Shown here: positions 22,151 to 30,056 of the stretch, piece after piece
Position numbering within the stretch: position 1 is the first letter of the stretch
How the letters are laid out: every line of letters begins with the position of its first letter
From: a virus
Virus record (IMG/VR): IMGVR_UViG_3300036832_000801
Location: 1 to 40,354 of that record
DNA: 40,354 nt
Strand: one strand, 5' to 3'
Translations under genes and position numbers: made by a program
The notes under the pieces: model-generated
What the model was told of the DNA's origin: nothing
The model's input: the letters and a program-made list of their open reading frames with translations, nothing else
Database searches by the model: none

Positions 22151-22782
22151 GAGCTGGCGCCCTTCCCGGTCGTGATGCTGGTCTTGGTGGTCTCCGGCAT
22201 CTGCCCGTTCATGCCGACGTCGGCGGACGGGCCGACCAGGACGTCGGCGAGCACGCCCGCGTCGTCCAGCGCGGTCAGGGTGACTTCCAGCGGCACGGCG
22301 GCGCCGGACTGGATCTGCATGTCGGCGGCGTCCGACAGCGACGCGCGGTGGAAGATCACCCGCATGGCGCGGGGGCCGTCGGCGGTGTCCACCATGATCG
22401 CGTACAGGTGCTGGTCGCCGTCCGTGCGGACCTCCAGCTTGAACGCCCCGGCGACGGCCGTGGGCACGTCGGCGTCGAAGTACATCGCGAGGGTCTGCTC
22501 GTTGATCTGCCACAGGATGAACTTCACCGTCATCGTGCGCTCGGTGACCACCGTGCGGATCGGCGAGCGTGACTGCCACGGCTTGATGTCCTGCGTGGTG
22601 GTGCTGGAGCCGACCGTGGGGCCGTCGTCGGAGATGTAGCCGAGGATCTCCCACGGCGCGGCGGGCGCCGTGGAGGTGTCGGCGGGCGGGGTGGTGCCGA
22701 CTGGCGCGACGTAGAGACCGGGGCCGTTGCTGGTGCCAACTTGCACCTCGGCCGGGTCTAGCTCATAGACGGGAGTCGTCAT
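22147..22782 (-). CDS. Major tail (tube) protein
   Basis: 211 residues from ATG at 22780-22782. It opens MTTPVYELDPAEVQVGTSNG and contains EILGYISDDGPTVGSSTTTQ and IKPWQSRSPIRTVVTERTMT, the usual pattern of tail tube proteins that recount an epitope against a control and then a beta-sandwich. It is beta-rich throughout with LEVTLTALDD near the end. Gene order (after the tail terminator, before the chaperones) supports the call. Confidence 0.85.
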   Translation of the reverse strand: MTTPVYELDPAEVQVGTSNGPGLYVAPVGTTPPADTSTAPAAPWEILGYISDDGPTVGSSTTTQDIKPWQSRSPIRTVVTERTMTVKFILWQINEQTLAMYFDADVPTAVAGAFKLEVRTDGDQHLYAIMVDTADGPRAMRVIFHRASLSDAADMQIQSGAAVPLEVTLTALDDAGVLADVLVGPSADVGMNGQMPETTKTSITTGKGASS

Positions 22783-23210
22783 GACCTGATCCCTTCCTTG
22801 CGGGGGTCGGCCGGCGTCGCGGTCGCGCGCCGGGGATTGGGGGTCGCGGGCCGCCAGGCGTCACGCGAGGGATGCACCCGCACCTCGTAGCGGGCCGTGT
22901 AGCGCGGCCCGCCGTCCGGGTCGGGATTCCAGAAAGCGCCGGCCTCGGCGCGCACGTAGTTGACCGTCCCGGCGTCCCAGGGGGGCGCGGACGTCAGCCC
23001 GGCCATCACCTGGCGGGCGGACTCGGCCAGGTCGCGGGCGGCGGCCTTGCGCCCGGCCCGCGCGTCGACCTGGATCATGTAGGACCACAGCCAGCCCGCG
23101 AGGTCCAGCTGCGCTGAGGAGTAGGCGAAGCAGGTCACGCCGGGCAGCGGCACGAGGCACTCCACCACGAACTTCTCCAGGTCGGGCTGGGCGGTGACCG
23201 GGTAGCTCAT
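22779..23210 (-). CDS. Tail terminator / tail completion protein
   Basis: 143 residues from ATG at 23208-23210, overlapping the previous stop. MSYPVTAQPDLEKFVVECLV, then YSYMIQVDARAGRKAAARDL-like residues and a Trp/Tyr-rich beta segment (RYTARYEVRVHPSRDAWRP) fit the small alpha/beta fold of gpU-type tail terminators. These cap the tail tube and join it to the head. Family assigned by position and general pattern. Confidence 0.7.
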   Translation of the reverse strand: MSYPVTAQPDLEKFVVECLVPLPGVTCFAYSSAQLDLAGWLWSYMIQVDARAGRKAAARDLAESARQVMAGLTSAPPWDAGTVNYVRAEAGAFWNPDPDGGPRYTARYEVRVHPSRDAWRPATPNPRRATATPADPRKEGIRS

Positions 23211-23521
23211 CGCAGCGCCCCCCACCTGACGCGGGCCTCGTGCAGCGCCCGGCCGAACGCGGGCCGCGCCGCCTCGGGGGTGCCGTCGGGGCGCCGGAAG
23301 CCGAACTCCACGAACCGCCAGTAGGGGACGCCGTTGCGCACCGCGTAGTGGGCGGTGCCCAGCCGCACGTAGTGGTAGCCGTCGGCGAGATTGCCGGTGT
23401 GGTACGGGCTGCCCGCCCTGGCCTTGTCCGACAGGTCGAACGCGATCAGGAAGATGTCGGGGTCGACCGCCTCCATCGGCGCGTTCGGGTGCGTCACGGT
23501 GAACACTGACCTAGCCGGCAT
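23207..23521 (-). CDS. HK97 gp10-like neck protein
   Basis: 104 residues from ATG at 23519-23521, overlapping the stop of the head-tail connector upstream by 11 bases. AGSPYHTGNLADGYHYVRLG, then AHYAVRNGVPYWRFVEFGFR and a C-terminal RPAFGRALHEARVRW correspond to the common gp10 pattern: P.dTGnL..S, Y...vE.GtrrmpArPf..pA. These small proteins sit in the neck of siphovirus virions. Confidence 0.8.
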   Translation of the reverse strand: MPARSVFTVTHPNAPMEAVDPDIFLIAFDLSDKARAGSPYHTGNLADGYHYVRLGTAHYAVRNGVPYWRFVEFGFRRPDGTPEAARPAFGRALHEARVRWGALR

Positions 23522-23903
23522 CGGGCGCCTCCCAGCCAGCGGTGCCCGCCACGGCGCAGGCCCAGCACGAGATGCCCTCGCCGGGCGGGCAGGTCGGGTC
23601 GGTGACCAGGCGGGCGCGGGAGACGGCGAACCACTGGCCCCGGATGAGGGCCGCCGAGCCTTCCTCGAGCGGGCAGTCCGGCGGAAGGTAGAGCTGGCCC
23701 TGAAGCGCGGCCTGCGGCTCGTAGGGTCCGTGGCCGCCTCCGGCGGCGGCCTGCGGGTCGGACGGGCCGGGGGTCAGCTGGAGGCTGCCGGGGCCGGTCC
23801 AGTACGGGTCAGCGCCGGGCTGCGCCCACCCGTGTTCGTCCGCACCCGTGGCGGCCGGGTACAGGACCACCGTGTCGGTGCCGAGCAGCAGGCCGGGCAT
23901 CAT
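23511..23903 (-). CDS. Head-tail stopper/joining protein
   Basis: 130 residues. Three start codons in a row are possible (GTG 23904-23906, ATG 23901-23903, ATG 23898-23900); I chose the middle one, eight bases after GGAGG. Beta-rich: LLLGTDTVVLYPAATGADEH, LQGQLYLPP, ALIRGQWFAVSRARLVTDP. Two Cys near the end (TCPPGEGISCWAC). Size and place between the adaptor and gp10-like genes suit a stopper of the gp16/gpFII type. Confidence 0.65.
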   Translation of the reverse strand: MMPGLLLGTDTVVLYPAATGADEHGWAQPGADPYWTGPGSLQLTPGPSDPQAAAGGGHGPYEPQAALQGQLYLPPDCPLEEGSAALIRGQWFAVSRARLVTDPTCPPGEGISCWACAVAGTAGWEAPDAG

Positions 23904-24286
23904 CACGGCGCCTCCGTGACCGGCCAGTAGTGCCCCTCGTAGTAGCCCCAGGCGGGCGGGTGGTGCGCGTGCATCCGCACGGAGACGAGCTCACCCGTGA
24001 CGAACGAGCGGTGCCACGCCGCGCGCGCCATCGCCGCCCCGAGCTGGCCCGGCGCGGACGCCGGGCTGTAGCTCACGTTCTGCGCGCCGGTCGTGACCTG
24101 CGCGACCGGGACGGCTGGCGGCAGCATCGCCGCGTACGCCTCCCACTGGATCGCCGCGCACATGTGCGGGTCGGTGTCCCACCACTGGTCGGCGATCGCG
24201 GCGGCCTGGTCAGCGGGCAGGCCGCCGTCCGTGGGCGGGTCCAGCGGGGGCGCCCACTCCTGCCACGGCACCGCCGGGCTCGTCAC
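23903..24286 (-). CDS. Head-tail adaptor-like protein
   Basis: 127 residues from GTG at 24284-24286, three bases after the capsid stop. Helices (DQAAAIADQWWDTDPHMCAA) alternate with a His/Trp/Tyr-rich end (HHPPAWGYYEGHYWPVTEA). Its order directly after the capsid gene and before the stopper is that of adaptor (gp15-like) proteins. The sequence itself does not prove the fold. Confidence 0.6.
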   Translation of the reverse strand: MTSPAVPWQEWAPPLDPPTDGGLPADQAAAIADQWWDTDPHMCAAIQWEAYAAMLPPAVPVAQVTTGAQNVSYSPASAPGQLGAAMARAAWHRSFVTGELVSVRMHAHHPPAWGYYEGHYWPVTEAP

Positions 24287-24289
24287 GGC

Positions 24290-25279
24290 TTACGCGGGCT
24301 TCTGCGCGGTGCCCGACTTGGCCGGCGCGTGAGTGCCCGCCTGTGACGTCGCTGCGGCGGGCGGCACCCATCCGGCGAGCTTGGTCTGCGCGAACGGCTT
24401 GGCGCCGGCCGGGACCTGGCGGGTGACCGGGTTGATGATGGTGCAGGCGAACCGCGCCCACACCTTCAGCGGCGTGGTGTTGTCCTGGAACCCGGAGATC
24501 GCCACCGCGCCCGTGTCGTCCACGATGACGCCGCTGGGGTCCATCAGGTAGCGGATGTCCTGCCGCACGCCGACGACCAGCGAGGACCAGTCGCCCGTGA
24601 TGAAGTTGGTGTTGCCCGTGATGAACGGCGTGTAGGTGATCGGCTGGCCCCACAGCGTCTGCGTGTCGCGGCCGTTAATCTGGTCGAAGCCGAGCAGCAG
24701 CGCGCCCTGGGAGTCACGCAGCCCGCGGAGCATCCCCTTGACGGTCAGGTCGGCGGCGTCGCCGTTGACCTGGAGACCCTGCGCCTCGACGGCGGCCATC
24801 GCGTTGTTCACCGTGTCGGCTGCGTCGAACCCCGCCGGGGTCGCGATGCTGTACGCGGGGTCCAGCACGCCGCCGGCCGGGAAGGTGGCCGGGTTGTTGT
24901 GGCCGAACAGGATCGCCTCATCGATGGCGATCGCGATGGCCTCGGCGAGGCGCGGGCGTACCCAGCCCCACAGGTTGATCGACACGTCTTCGAGGTACAC
25001 GTCGGGGATCGCGGTCACGGCCGCGACCTCCTCGGCGTGCAGGGTCTTGGTGCCCAGGCCAAGCGCGGTGTACGGCTTGCGGCCGCCCGCCACGGAGACC
25101 CAGCCCGCCTGCGGCAGGGAGGTAGGGACCGGCATCTCGGCGATGCCGGTGCCCATCGGGACCAGGTTGGCCAGTTGCAGCACCGCTGAGCGCTGCAAAG
25201 CCTCCTGGATGATCTGCGTGCTGTACTCGATCGGGATCAGGCCCGAGAAGTCCAGCGGGGCGATTGGGGGTGTGGTCAT
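24290..25279 (-). CDS. Major capsid protein, HK97 fold
   Basis: 329 residues from ATG at 25277-25279, with GGAG upstream. The N-terminal helix region LIPIEYSTQIIQEALQRSAV and VLQLANLVPMGTGIAEMPVP are typical of HK97-type capsid proteins, as are the E-loop-like GTKTLHAEEVAAVTAIPDVY segment, the spine helix WGWVRPRLAEAIAIAIDEAI, and the late GVVIVDD/ KVWARFACTIINPVTRQ region. The final ~35 residues are Pro/Ala/Lys-rich. The gene is followed by neck genes and preceded by the scaffold, in standard order. No separate protease gene is seen in the window. Confidence 0.9.
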   Translation of the reverse strand: MTTPPIAPLDFSGLIPIEYSTQIIQEALQRSAVLQLANLVPMGTGIAEMPVPTSLPQAGWVSVAGGRKPYTALGLGTKTLHAEEVAAVTAIPDVYLEDVSINLWGWVRPRLAEAIAIAIDEAILFGHNNPATFPAGGVLDPAYSIATPAGFDAADTVNNAMAAVEAQGLQVNGDAADLTVKGMLRGLRDSQGALLLGFDQINGRDTQTLWGQPITYTPFITGNTNFITGDWSSLVVGVRQDIRYLMDPSGVIVDDTGAVAISGFQDNTTPLKVWARFACTIINPVTRQVPAGAKPFAQTKLAGWVPPAAATSQAGTHAPAKSGTAQKPA

Positions 25280-25484
25280 GGCAGCGCTCCAGCGTGACGG
25301 CATGAACAGGTCACGCCGCTTTCCGCGCCACCTGGCCCCCGCTGGCATCACGCCTCGCGCAGTCCCGGCCCGGCATCACGCCTAGTGAAGCGCCCAGATT
25401 CGGCTACTGGCTGCCAGGAGCATCACGCCGCCCGGCAACACGGCCAGTATGCATGACGCCCCAGGTGCCCGCTAGCTGGGCGCC
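25280..25484. other. Gap between scaffold and capsid genes with a repeated GCATCACGCC motif
   Basis: No gene. The word GCATCACGCC occurs at 25345, 25373 and 25420, and GCATGACGCC at 25451. Just after the scaffold stop, AGGCGCCC and GGGCACCT (minus strand) can pair around AGCTAGC, an imperfect hairpin that might trim or slow transcription, or raise capsid output relative to scaffold. Confidence 0.5.
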
Positions 25485-26051
25485 TTAGCCGCGCACCCCT
25501 CGCGGGCCGCGCTGCACGCTGCGGAGCCAGTCACCGTTTCCGGCCGCCGCTGGCGCGGCCGTCCGTGCCCCGGCCGGGATCACGTGCCCGTTGGCCGTCT
25601 GCTGGGGCTGCGGCGGGGCGAGCTGGTCGACTAGCGCGGCGATCGCCTTGCGGTCGGGCTCGCCGTCCTTGCCGACCAGCTTGGACAGGTCGAGCGCGGC
25701 GAGCGCCCCGTCCGGGTTGGCTAGCCGGCCGCTGGCCGCGACGCGGAACTCAGCCGCCGCGAGCCGCCGTGACGCCGCCCCCTCCGCCTCGGCCTTACCC
25801 TCGGCGCGAGCCGCGGCGACCGCCTTCTCCTGGTCGGTCATGGCGGCCTGCTGCGCGGTGGCCAGCTTCACCTCCGCGTCCTTGCGCGCCTGGCGCTCCT
25901 GGTCCAGCGTGGCCCGCAGGCGGGTGATGTCATCATCGCCGCCGTGCCCGGCGGGCGGTGCCGGGGCTGGCGGCGCGGGCGGCGCGGGGGGCACTGGGCC
26001 TGGTGCCGGTGCCGGTGCCGGGGCGCCGGGGCCGGTCGGTGGTGTGGTCAT
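25485..26051 (-). CDS. Scaffolding protein
   Basis: 188 residues from ATG at 26049-26051. A Pro/Ala-rich start (~1-35) is followed by a long charged helix (ITRLRATLDQERQARKDAEV to AARAEGKAEAEGAASRRLAA), then a conserved-looking C-terminal part ANPDGALAALDLSKLV and an end rich in Gly/Arg. This is the standard actinophage scaffold plan, and the gene lies between portal and capsid. It would guide procapsid assembly and leave before DNA packaging. Confidence 0.9.
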   Translation of the reverse strand: MTTPPTGPGAPAPAPAPGPVPPAPPAPPAPAPPAGHGGDDDITRLRATLDQERQARKDAEVKLATAQQAAMTDQEKAVAAARAEGKAEAEGAASRRLAAAEFRVAASGRLANPDGALAALDLSKLVGKDGEPDRKAIAALVDQLAPPQPQQTANGHVIPAGARTAAPAAAGNGDWLRSVQRGPRGVRG

Positions 26052-26071
26052 CTGCTGTTCCTCTCAGAGGC

Positions 26072-27565
26072 TTACTGCGCCGGGGCTGGCGCTGGCGGTG
26101 CGGACGGGTTGACGGCGAGCGCGTCGGGCTGCGGCGGCGCGGTATCCGCCGGGGCCGCCTTGACGCCGCGCGGCAGGGCGGGCTGGATCTCGACGGTCTC
26201 GGACGCGCTGGCGGCCAGCAGCTCGTTCCACTCATCGATCTCCTGCGGCGTCGCGCCCCACTTCTGCCACAGGATCTCGCGGGGCACGCCGAGGGTGGCC
26301 ATCTTCACCAGGGCGTCGACACGCTGGCCCTCGCTGCGGGTTTCCATGTCGGCCCAGACGACTTCGGCGGAGGTGTCGGCCGCCGCCGCGCTGCCGGTCA
26401 GCGTGAACGCGCAGCGCATCACCTCCTCGAACGACTCGCCCGCGTAGCGGGACCGCTCGCCGCACTTGGACACCAGGCCGGTCTCGGCCGCCTTGATCGC
26501 GTCGGCCGCCAGGTTGACCATCTGGCCGAGCAGGTAGTGCGGCGGCGTCTGGGTGATCGCGGCGAGCTGCTGCACGTCCTGGGTGACTGACGACAGGTAG
26601 CCCGCCAGGGTCGACTCGGGGAAGCTGCCGAACTTGCCGTCCGGGGCCTCGTTGGCGAGCAGCCGGTTGGCGCCCACGTCGAACGGCCGCGCGACCACCC
26701 TAGAGGTCACGGTGCCGCCGGTCGCGGTGTCGTCGTCCTTGATGACCTGGCGGGCGATCTTGATGCCGGTGGCCCATATCTGCCGGAACGCGCCGTAGTC
26801 GGTGGCGACCAGGCGGTTGAAGATCGTGGTGTGGATGCGGTCCTGAATCGAGACGGCGCTGTGCAGCTCGGACCGGCCGGGCCCGAGGGTGCGCGGCTGC
26901 GGCACGATCTCGATGAGACCGACGAACCCGGCCGGGTTCGGCTCCACGGACGGCTGGGAGCTGCCCGGCAGCCACGTGTAGATCTCGTCGGGCAGGATCA
27001 GCACCTCGACCTGGCTGCCGGTCGCGGTCAGCAGCGAGCCCTCCGCGAACTCGGACATCTCCATGTTGACCCAGGGGTCGACGGGGAACCGCTTGTAGCC
27101 CGCGATCCGCTTGCGCCGCGAGCCCGGCTCGTACAGCACCGTGGCCTGCATCGCCGACTCCCCGCTGATGCACACCCCCGAGGGGTTGTCGTCATCGGGC
27201 TGGACCAGCATGAACGCGCTGCCCTGCACGAGGGCGTCCTTCAGCACGAGGGAGGCGTCCGCGTCCAGGCTGTTGGCCTGCCAGATCGCCCACGCCGCGT
27301 CCGAGTCGTCCTTGGAGCCGAACCGGAACCCGACCACCTTGAGCCGCTCGGCGACCGCGTTGACGACCAGCTCGCACCAGTTAGCGTGCGACTCGGCGAG
27401 GAACGTCTGGAACGTGCGCCGCTCGGCGGTGTCCAGCAGCGCGATGATGCCCGCCTCCAGGTCATAGTGCGACTGGTAGAAGCGGGCGCGCGCCGCCTGG
27501 AAGTCCAGCTTGGCCGCCGCCATCTTGCGCAGCTCGCCGGGGTCGAGACTGGCCGCGTAGTCCAC
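26072..27565 (-). CDS. Portal protein (SPP1 gp6-like family)
   Basis: 497 residues from GTG at 27563-27565, with GGGAGGCGCC upstream. Typical features: YYQSHYDLEAG-type N-terminus (ARFYQSHYDLEAGIIALLD), NWCELVVNAVAERLKVVGFR, a wing region ending ILPDEIYTWLPG, and the clip/stem region with SIQDRIHTTIFNRLVATDY, AITQTPPHYLLGQMVNLAAD and AIKAAETGLVSKC. The C-terminal ~40 residues are Pro/Ala-rich. The dodecameric portal is the DNA gate of the head and contacts the terminase; it follows TerL by 16 bases. Confidence 0.92.
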   Translation of the reverse strand: MDYAASLDPGELRKMAAAKLDFQAARARFYQSHYDLEAGIIALLDTAERRTFQTFLAESHANWCELVVNAVAERLKVVGFRFGSKDDSDAAWAIWQANSLDADASLVLKDALVQGSAFMLVQPDDDNPSGVCISGESAMQATVLYEPGSRRKRIAGYKRFPVDPWVNMEMSEFAEGSLLTATGSQVEVLILPDEIYTWLPGSSQPSVEPNPAGFVGLIEIVPQPRTLGPGRSELHSAVSIQDRIHTTIFNRLVATDYGAFRQIWATGIKIARQVIKDDDTATGGTVTSRVVARPFDVGANRLLANEAPDGKFGSFPESTLAGYLSSVTQDVQQLAAITQTPPHYLLGQMVNLAADAIKAAETGLVSKCGERSRYAGESFEEVMRCAFTLTGSAAAADTSAEVVWADMETRSEGQRVDALVKMATLGVPREILWQKWGATPQEIDEWNELLAASASETVEIQPALPRGVKAAPADTAPPQPDALAVNPSAPPAPAPAQ

Positions 27566-27581
27566 GGCGCCTCCCTTCGGT

Positions 27582-29192
27582 TCAGAACCCGGCCGCCGCG
27601 TAGTCGCGTTGCGGCTCAGCGTGCCGTATGGCCCGGTCAAGAGCCATGATGCCAGCCACCATCGAGTCGATCTTGTCGGCGCTTCGCGCCCGGTCGGGTT
27701 TCTGGTTCCCGCTCGGGTCGGTGCGGACGATCAGGTTGGCCGCCTGCCAGCGCGCGACCGGGTTGCCGCCGTGCCGGTAGGCGCCCGCCGCGACCAGCCG
27801 CAGGAACTCCTTAGTCGGCCCGGACATCGATGCGAAGCCCTGACCAGTCTGGAACAGCGGGAACCCCTCGTCCAGCAGGTCGAGCGACAGCTGGGTAGCG
27901 CCCCAGCGGTCGAACGCTATCTCGCGGATCTCGTAGCGCTCGGCGTCTTCGCGCATGGCCGCCTTGATCGCCTCGTAGTCGATGACGTCGCCCTCGGTCA
28001 CGGTCAGCAGCCCGGCCTCGCGCCACGCGGTCGCCTTGCCGCCCGTGCGCCGGTCCAGCTTGGGCAGCGCCGCCTCGGGCGCGAACACCCGGTAGAGCAC
28101 GTCGTGGCCGCCGCCGCCGGGGAAGTCCAGCGCGTAGGACGCCAGGTCGATGGTGGATCCGAGGTCCAGGCCGCCGTAGCAGGCGCGGCCGGCCAGGTCC
28201 TCCGTCACGGGCGCGCAGCGGTCCCACGCGTCCAGCGCGATGGCGCGGCCCGCTTCCTGTGACTGCTGGTTAAGCCGGAACTGGCGGAACGCCCGCTCCG
28301 CCGCCGGGTTGGCCTGCGCCTTACGGCACTCATCGGCCAGGATGCGCGGGTCGAGATAGTCGCCGAGCGCCGGGTTGGCCAGCTTCCAGGTCTCCTCCTT
28401 CGTCCAGTCCGCCTCTGCGGGCGCGGCGTGCAGCACCACCAGGCGGGCCGGGTCCAGGCTCGGGTCTTCCAGCACCTTCTCCGACCAGGCTCGCTCCGAG
28501 GCGGCGAACCCGCTGGGGTCGCTGTCGGCGGTGGTGACCAGCATGAGCACCGGCTGGGGGCGGGTGCCGAACCCGGTGCGGATCGCGTCGTAAAGCTCGC
28601 GGGACGGCTGGGCGAGCAGCTCGTCAATGTAGGCGGCCTGCGGCGCGGTGCCGAGCGCGCCGAGCGCGTCGCCCGCCGCGACGGTGAAGAACGAGGCGGT
28701 GCGCTCGTCGTAGATGCGCCGGGCGCCGAGCGCCACCGACAGGCGGCGGGCCAGCGGCGGTGACAGCGCCACCATGCGGGCGGCGGCGGCGAACGCTAGG
28801 CCGGCCTGGTCCTTGTCGAGCGCTAGGCCGTACATTTCCGCGGCTTCCTCGCCGTCGGCGATGGTGAAGTAGAGCGACAGCCCGGCGATCAGCTCGGTCT
28901 TTCCGTTTTTACGACCCGTGCTCAGGTACAGCTCGCGGTACTGGCGCACGTACATGCCCCAGCCCGGCTCCCAGTAGACGGTGCCGAACAGCGGCCGGAT
29001 GACCTCGGCTTCCTCCCAGGCCGCGGGGATGAACGCCTGCCGGGCCCACACGCCTTTGGTGTGCACGAGCAGCTCGGTGAAGAACGCCATCGCGTGGTCG
29101 GCGCGCGGCGCGCAGTAGTGCGCGCCCCGGCGGAGGCAGGTCTGCCCGTCGAAGACCCGCCCGCACGGCGGGAATCGGCGCCGGTCAGCCAT
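27582..29192 (-). CDS. terL: Terminase large subunit
   Basis: 536 residues from ATG at 29190-29192 (no clear ribosome site; it may be leaderless or coupled). The start carries Cys/His residues (CGRVFDGQTCLRRGAHYCAP) as in many actinophage TerL. ATPase: STGRKNGKTELIAGL is a Walker-A-like loop and QAAYIDELL a Walker B with Glu. Nuclease: GGLDLGSTIDLASYAL supplies the first Asp, IREIAFDRWGA the next, and SADKIDSMVAGIMALDRAI the last acid. It cuts concatemeric DNA and pumps it into the head. Unusually it is separated from the small subunit by over 4 kb. Confidence 0.92.
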   Translation of the reverse strand: MADRRRFPPCGRVFDGQTCLRRGAHYCAPRADHAMAFFTELLVHTKGVWARQAFIPAAWEEAEVIRPLFGTVYWEPGWGMYVRQYRELYLSTGRKNGKTELIAGLSLYFTIADGEEAAEMYGLALDKDQAGLAFAAAARMVALSPPLARRLSVALGARRIYDERTASFFTVAAGDALGALGTAPQAAYIDELLAQPSRELYDAIRTGFGTRPQPVLMLVTTADSDPSGFAASERAWSEKVLEDPSLDPARLVVLHAAPAEADWTKEETWKLANPALGDYLDPRILADECRKAQANPAAERAFRQFRLNQQSQEAGRAIALDAWDRCAPVTEDLAGRACYGGLDLGSTIDLASYALDFPGGGGHDVLYRVFAPEAALPKLDRRTGGKATAWREAGLLTVTEGDVIDYEAIKAAMREDAERYEIREIAFDRWGATQLSLDLLDEGFPLFQTGQGFASMSGPTKEFLRLVAAGAYRHGGNPVARWQAANLIVRTDPSGNQKPDRARSADKIDSMVAGIMALDRAIRHAEPQRDYAAAGF

Positions 29193-29221
29193 GGGGCCAG
29201 TATGACCGGCTGTGTCGCGGT

Positions 29222-29252
29222 GTCTCACCGTGTCAACCGGCGTCTCACGGTG
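29222..29252 (-). promoter_or_regulatory. Candidate control site upstream of terL
   Basis: Direct repeats GTCTCAC (29222-29228 and 29242-29248) interlock with inverted repeats CACCGTG (29226-29232) and CACGGTG (29246-29252); TTGACA lies between on the minus strand (29231-29236). A CATACT near 29204 is too far (26 bases) to be an ideal -10. Operator or late promoter are both possible. Confidence 0.35.
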
Positions 29253-29466
29253 CCGCGCGGCGGCTGTGCGCGGCACGCTCCGGCCATCCCCGGCCCCGCA
29301 CGGCCGCGCACCCGCTCCGGCCCCGCTCCGGCCGCCTACGGCCGCCTACGGGCCGCGCGGAGGGCACGCGGCGGCCGGGGCACGCTGCGGGCGGCTGTGA
29401 ACGCTCGCGTGCGGCTCGGTCCGGGCCGCCGTGGAGAATCACCCGGCCCGGCCCGTCCCGGCCCCG

Positions 29467-29527
29467 CACGGGGCCGCGTGCAGCCGCACAGCATGACGGG
29501 CGCGGCCCCGGAATGGGACCGCGCCCG
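29467..29527 (-). terminator. Repeat element plus hairpin downstream of the gene at 29549
   Basis: The first 21 bases repeat 6846-6866 exactly and the match continues loosely (ACAGCA, ACGGGC). CGGGCGCGG and CCGCGCCCG then pair (about 29498-29506 with 29519-29527), which would end the transcript of the small gene that stops at 29549. Confidence 0.55.
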
Positions 29528-29548
29528 CCGCTGGCGCCTAGCGGACGG

Positions 29549-29977
29549 TCACCGCCACTCGGTCACCGTCACATGCCCGTCACGGCTGATCGTCGCGTAG
29601 GCCACGGTGCCGCCCTCATCGGTCTCGGCCAGCCGCGCCTGCGCCAGCGCCACGGCCGCGCCGCGCGCCACCCGCCAGGACATGAACCGGGTGTCATCAT
29701 CGGCCGCCAGGAACAGCGCGCCCCGCACCGTGAACACCCGCTGGCCCAGCATCCAGATGCCGCGCTGCTTGCCAGGCTGCACCATCCCGACCACCACGTA
29801 CTGGAGTTCGCCCGGCAGCATCCCGAACAGCCCCGCCGCTATGCCGCGCGTCAGGTCATCCGGCAGCCAGCGCTCGCGCAAGTCGGCCCCGACCATGCGG
29901 TGCGAGTGGTGGCCGGCCAACTCCTGGCTCGGGCCGCGCTCGCCCGGCCCGAGGTCACGGTCTCGGTGGTCCGTCAT
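29549..29977 (-). CDS. Accessory-island protein of unknown function
   Basis: 142 residues from ATG at 29975-29977, preceded by GAAGGGA. After a charged start (TDHRDRDLGPGERGPSQELA) comes a globular beta-rich body: AAGLFGMLPGELQYVVVGMV, GIWMLGQRVFTVRGALFLAA, and a last beta hairpin (GTVAYATISRDGHVTVTEW). No Cys, signal peptide or membrane span. It has its own flanking terminators, as expected of a moron-type gene between terminase subunits. Family not recognised. Confidence 0.75.
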   Translation of the reverse strand: MTDHRDRDLGPGERGPSQELAGHHSHRMVGADLRERWLPDDLTRGIAAGLFGMLPGELQYVVVGMVQPGKQRGIWMLGQRVFTVRGALFLAADDDTRFMSWRVARGAAVALAQARLAETDEGGTVAYATISRDGHVTVTEWR

Positions 29978-30008
29978 CAGTGTTTCCCTTCGGTGGTGGA
30001 ATCGGCTC

Positions 30009-30036
30009 GGGGCCGCCCGCGCGTGCGGGCGGCCCC
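30009..30036 (-). terminator. Terminator hairpin after the gene at 30057
   Basis: Perfect 12-bp arms GGGGCCGCCCGC and GCGGGCGGCCCC (30009-30020, 30025-30036) with a four-base loop, 20 bases past the stop of the minus-strand gene at 30057. Confidence 0.75.
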
Positions 30037-30056
30037 GTGCCCGGCGTAGGTGGTGG

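Larger units (their letters stand above)
29193..29548. other. Non-coding region upstream of terL
   Basis: 356 bases of extremely GC-rich DNA with repeated CTCCGGCC and GCCTACGG words and no believable gene. Near terL (29222-29252) GTCTCAC occurs twice 20 bases apart and CACCGTG/CACGGTG form an inverted repeat around TGTCAA (TTGACA on the minus strand). The right end holds a 21-base copy (29467-29487) of the sequence at 6846-6866 and a terminator hairpin. Confidence 0.5.

Noticed and set aside
29193-29548. Plus-strand frame upstream of terL (about 29061-29600)
   Set aside because: Pro/Arg/Ala-rich, spans the terL N-terminus in antisense, has no ribosome site and matches the repeat-rich non-coding pattern.
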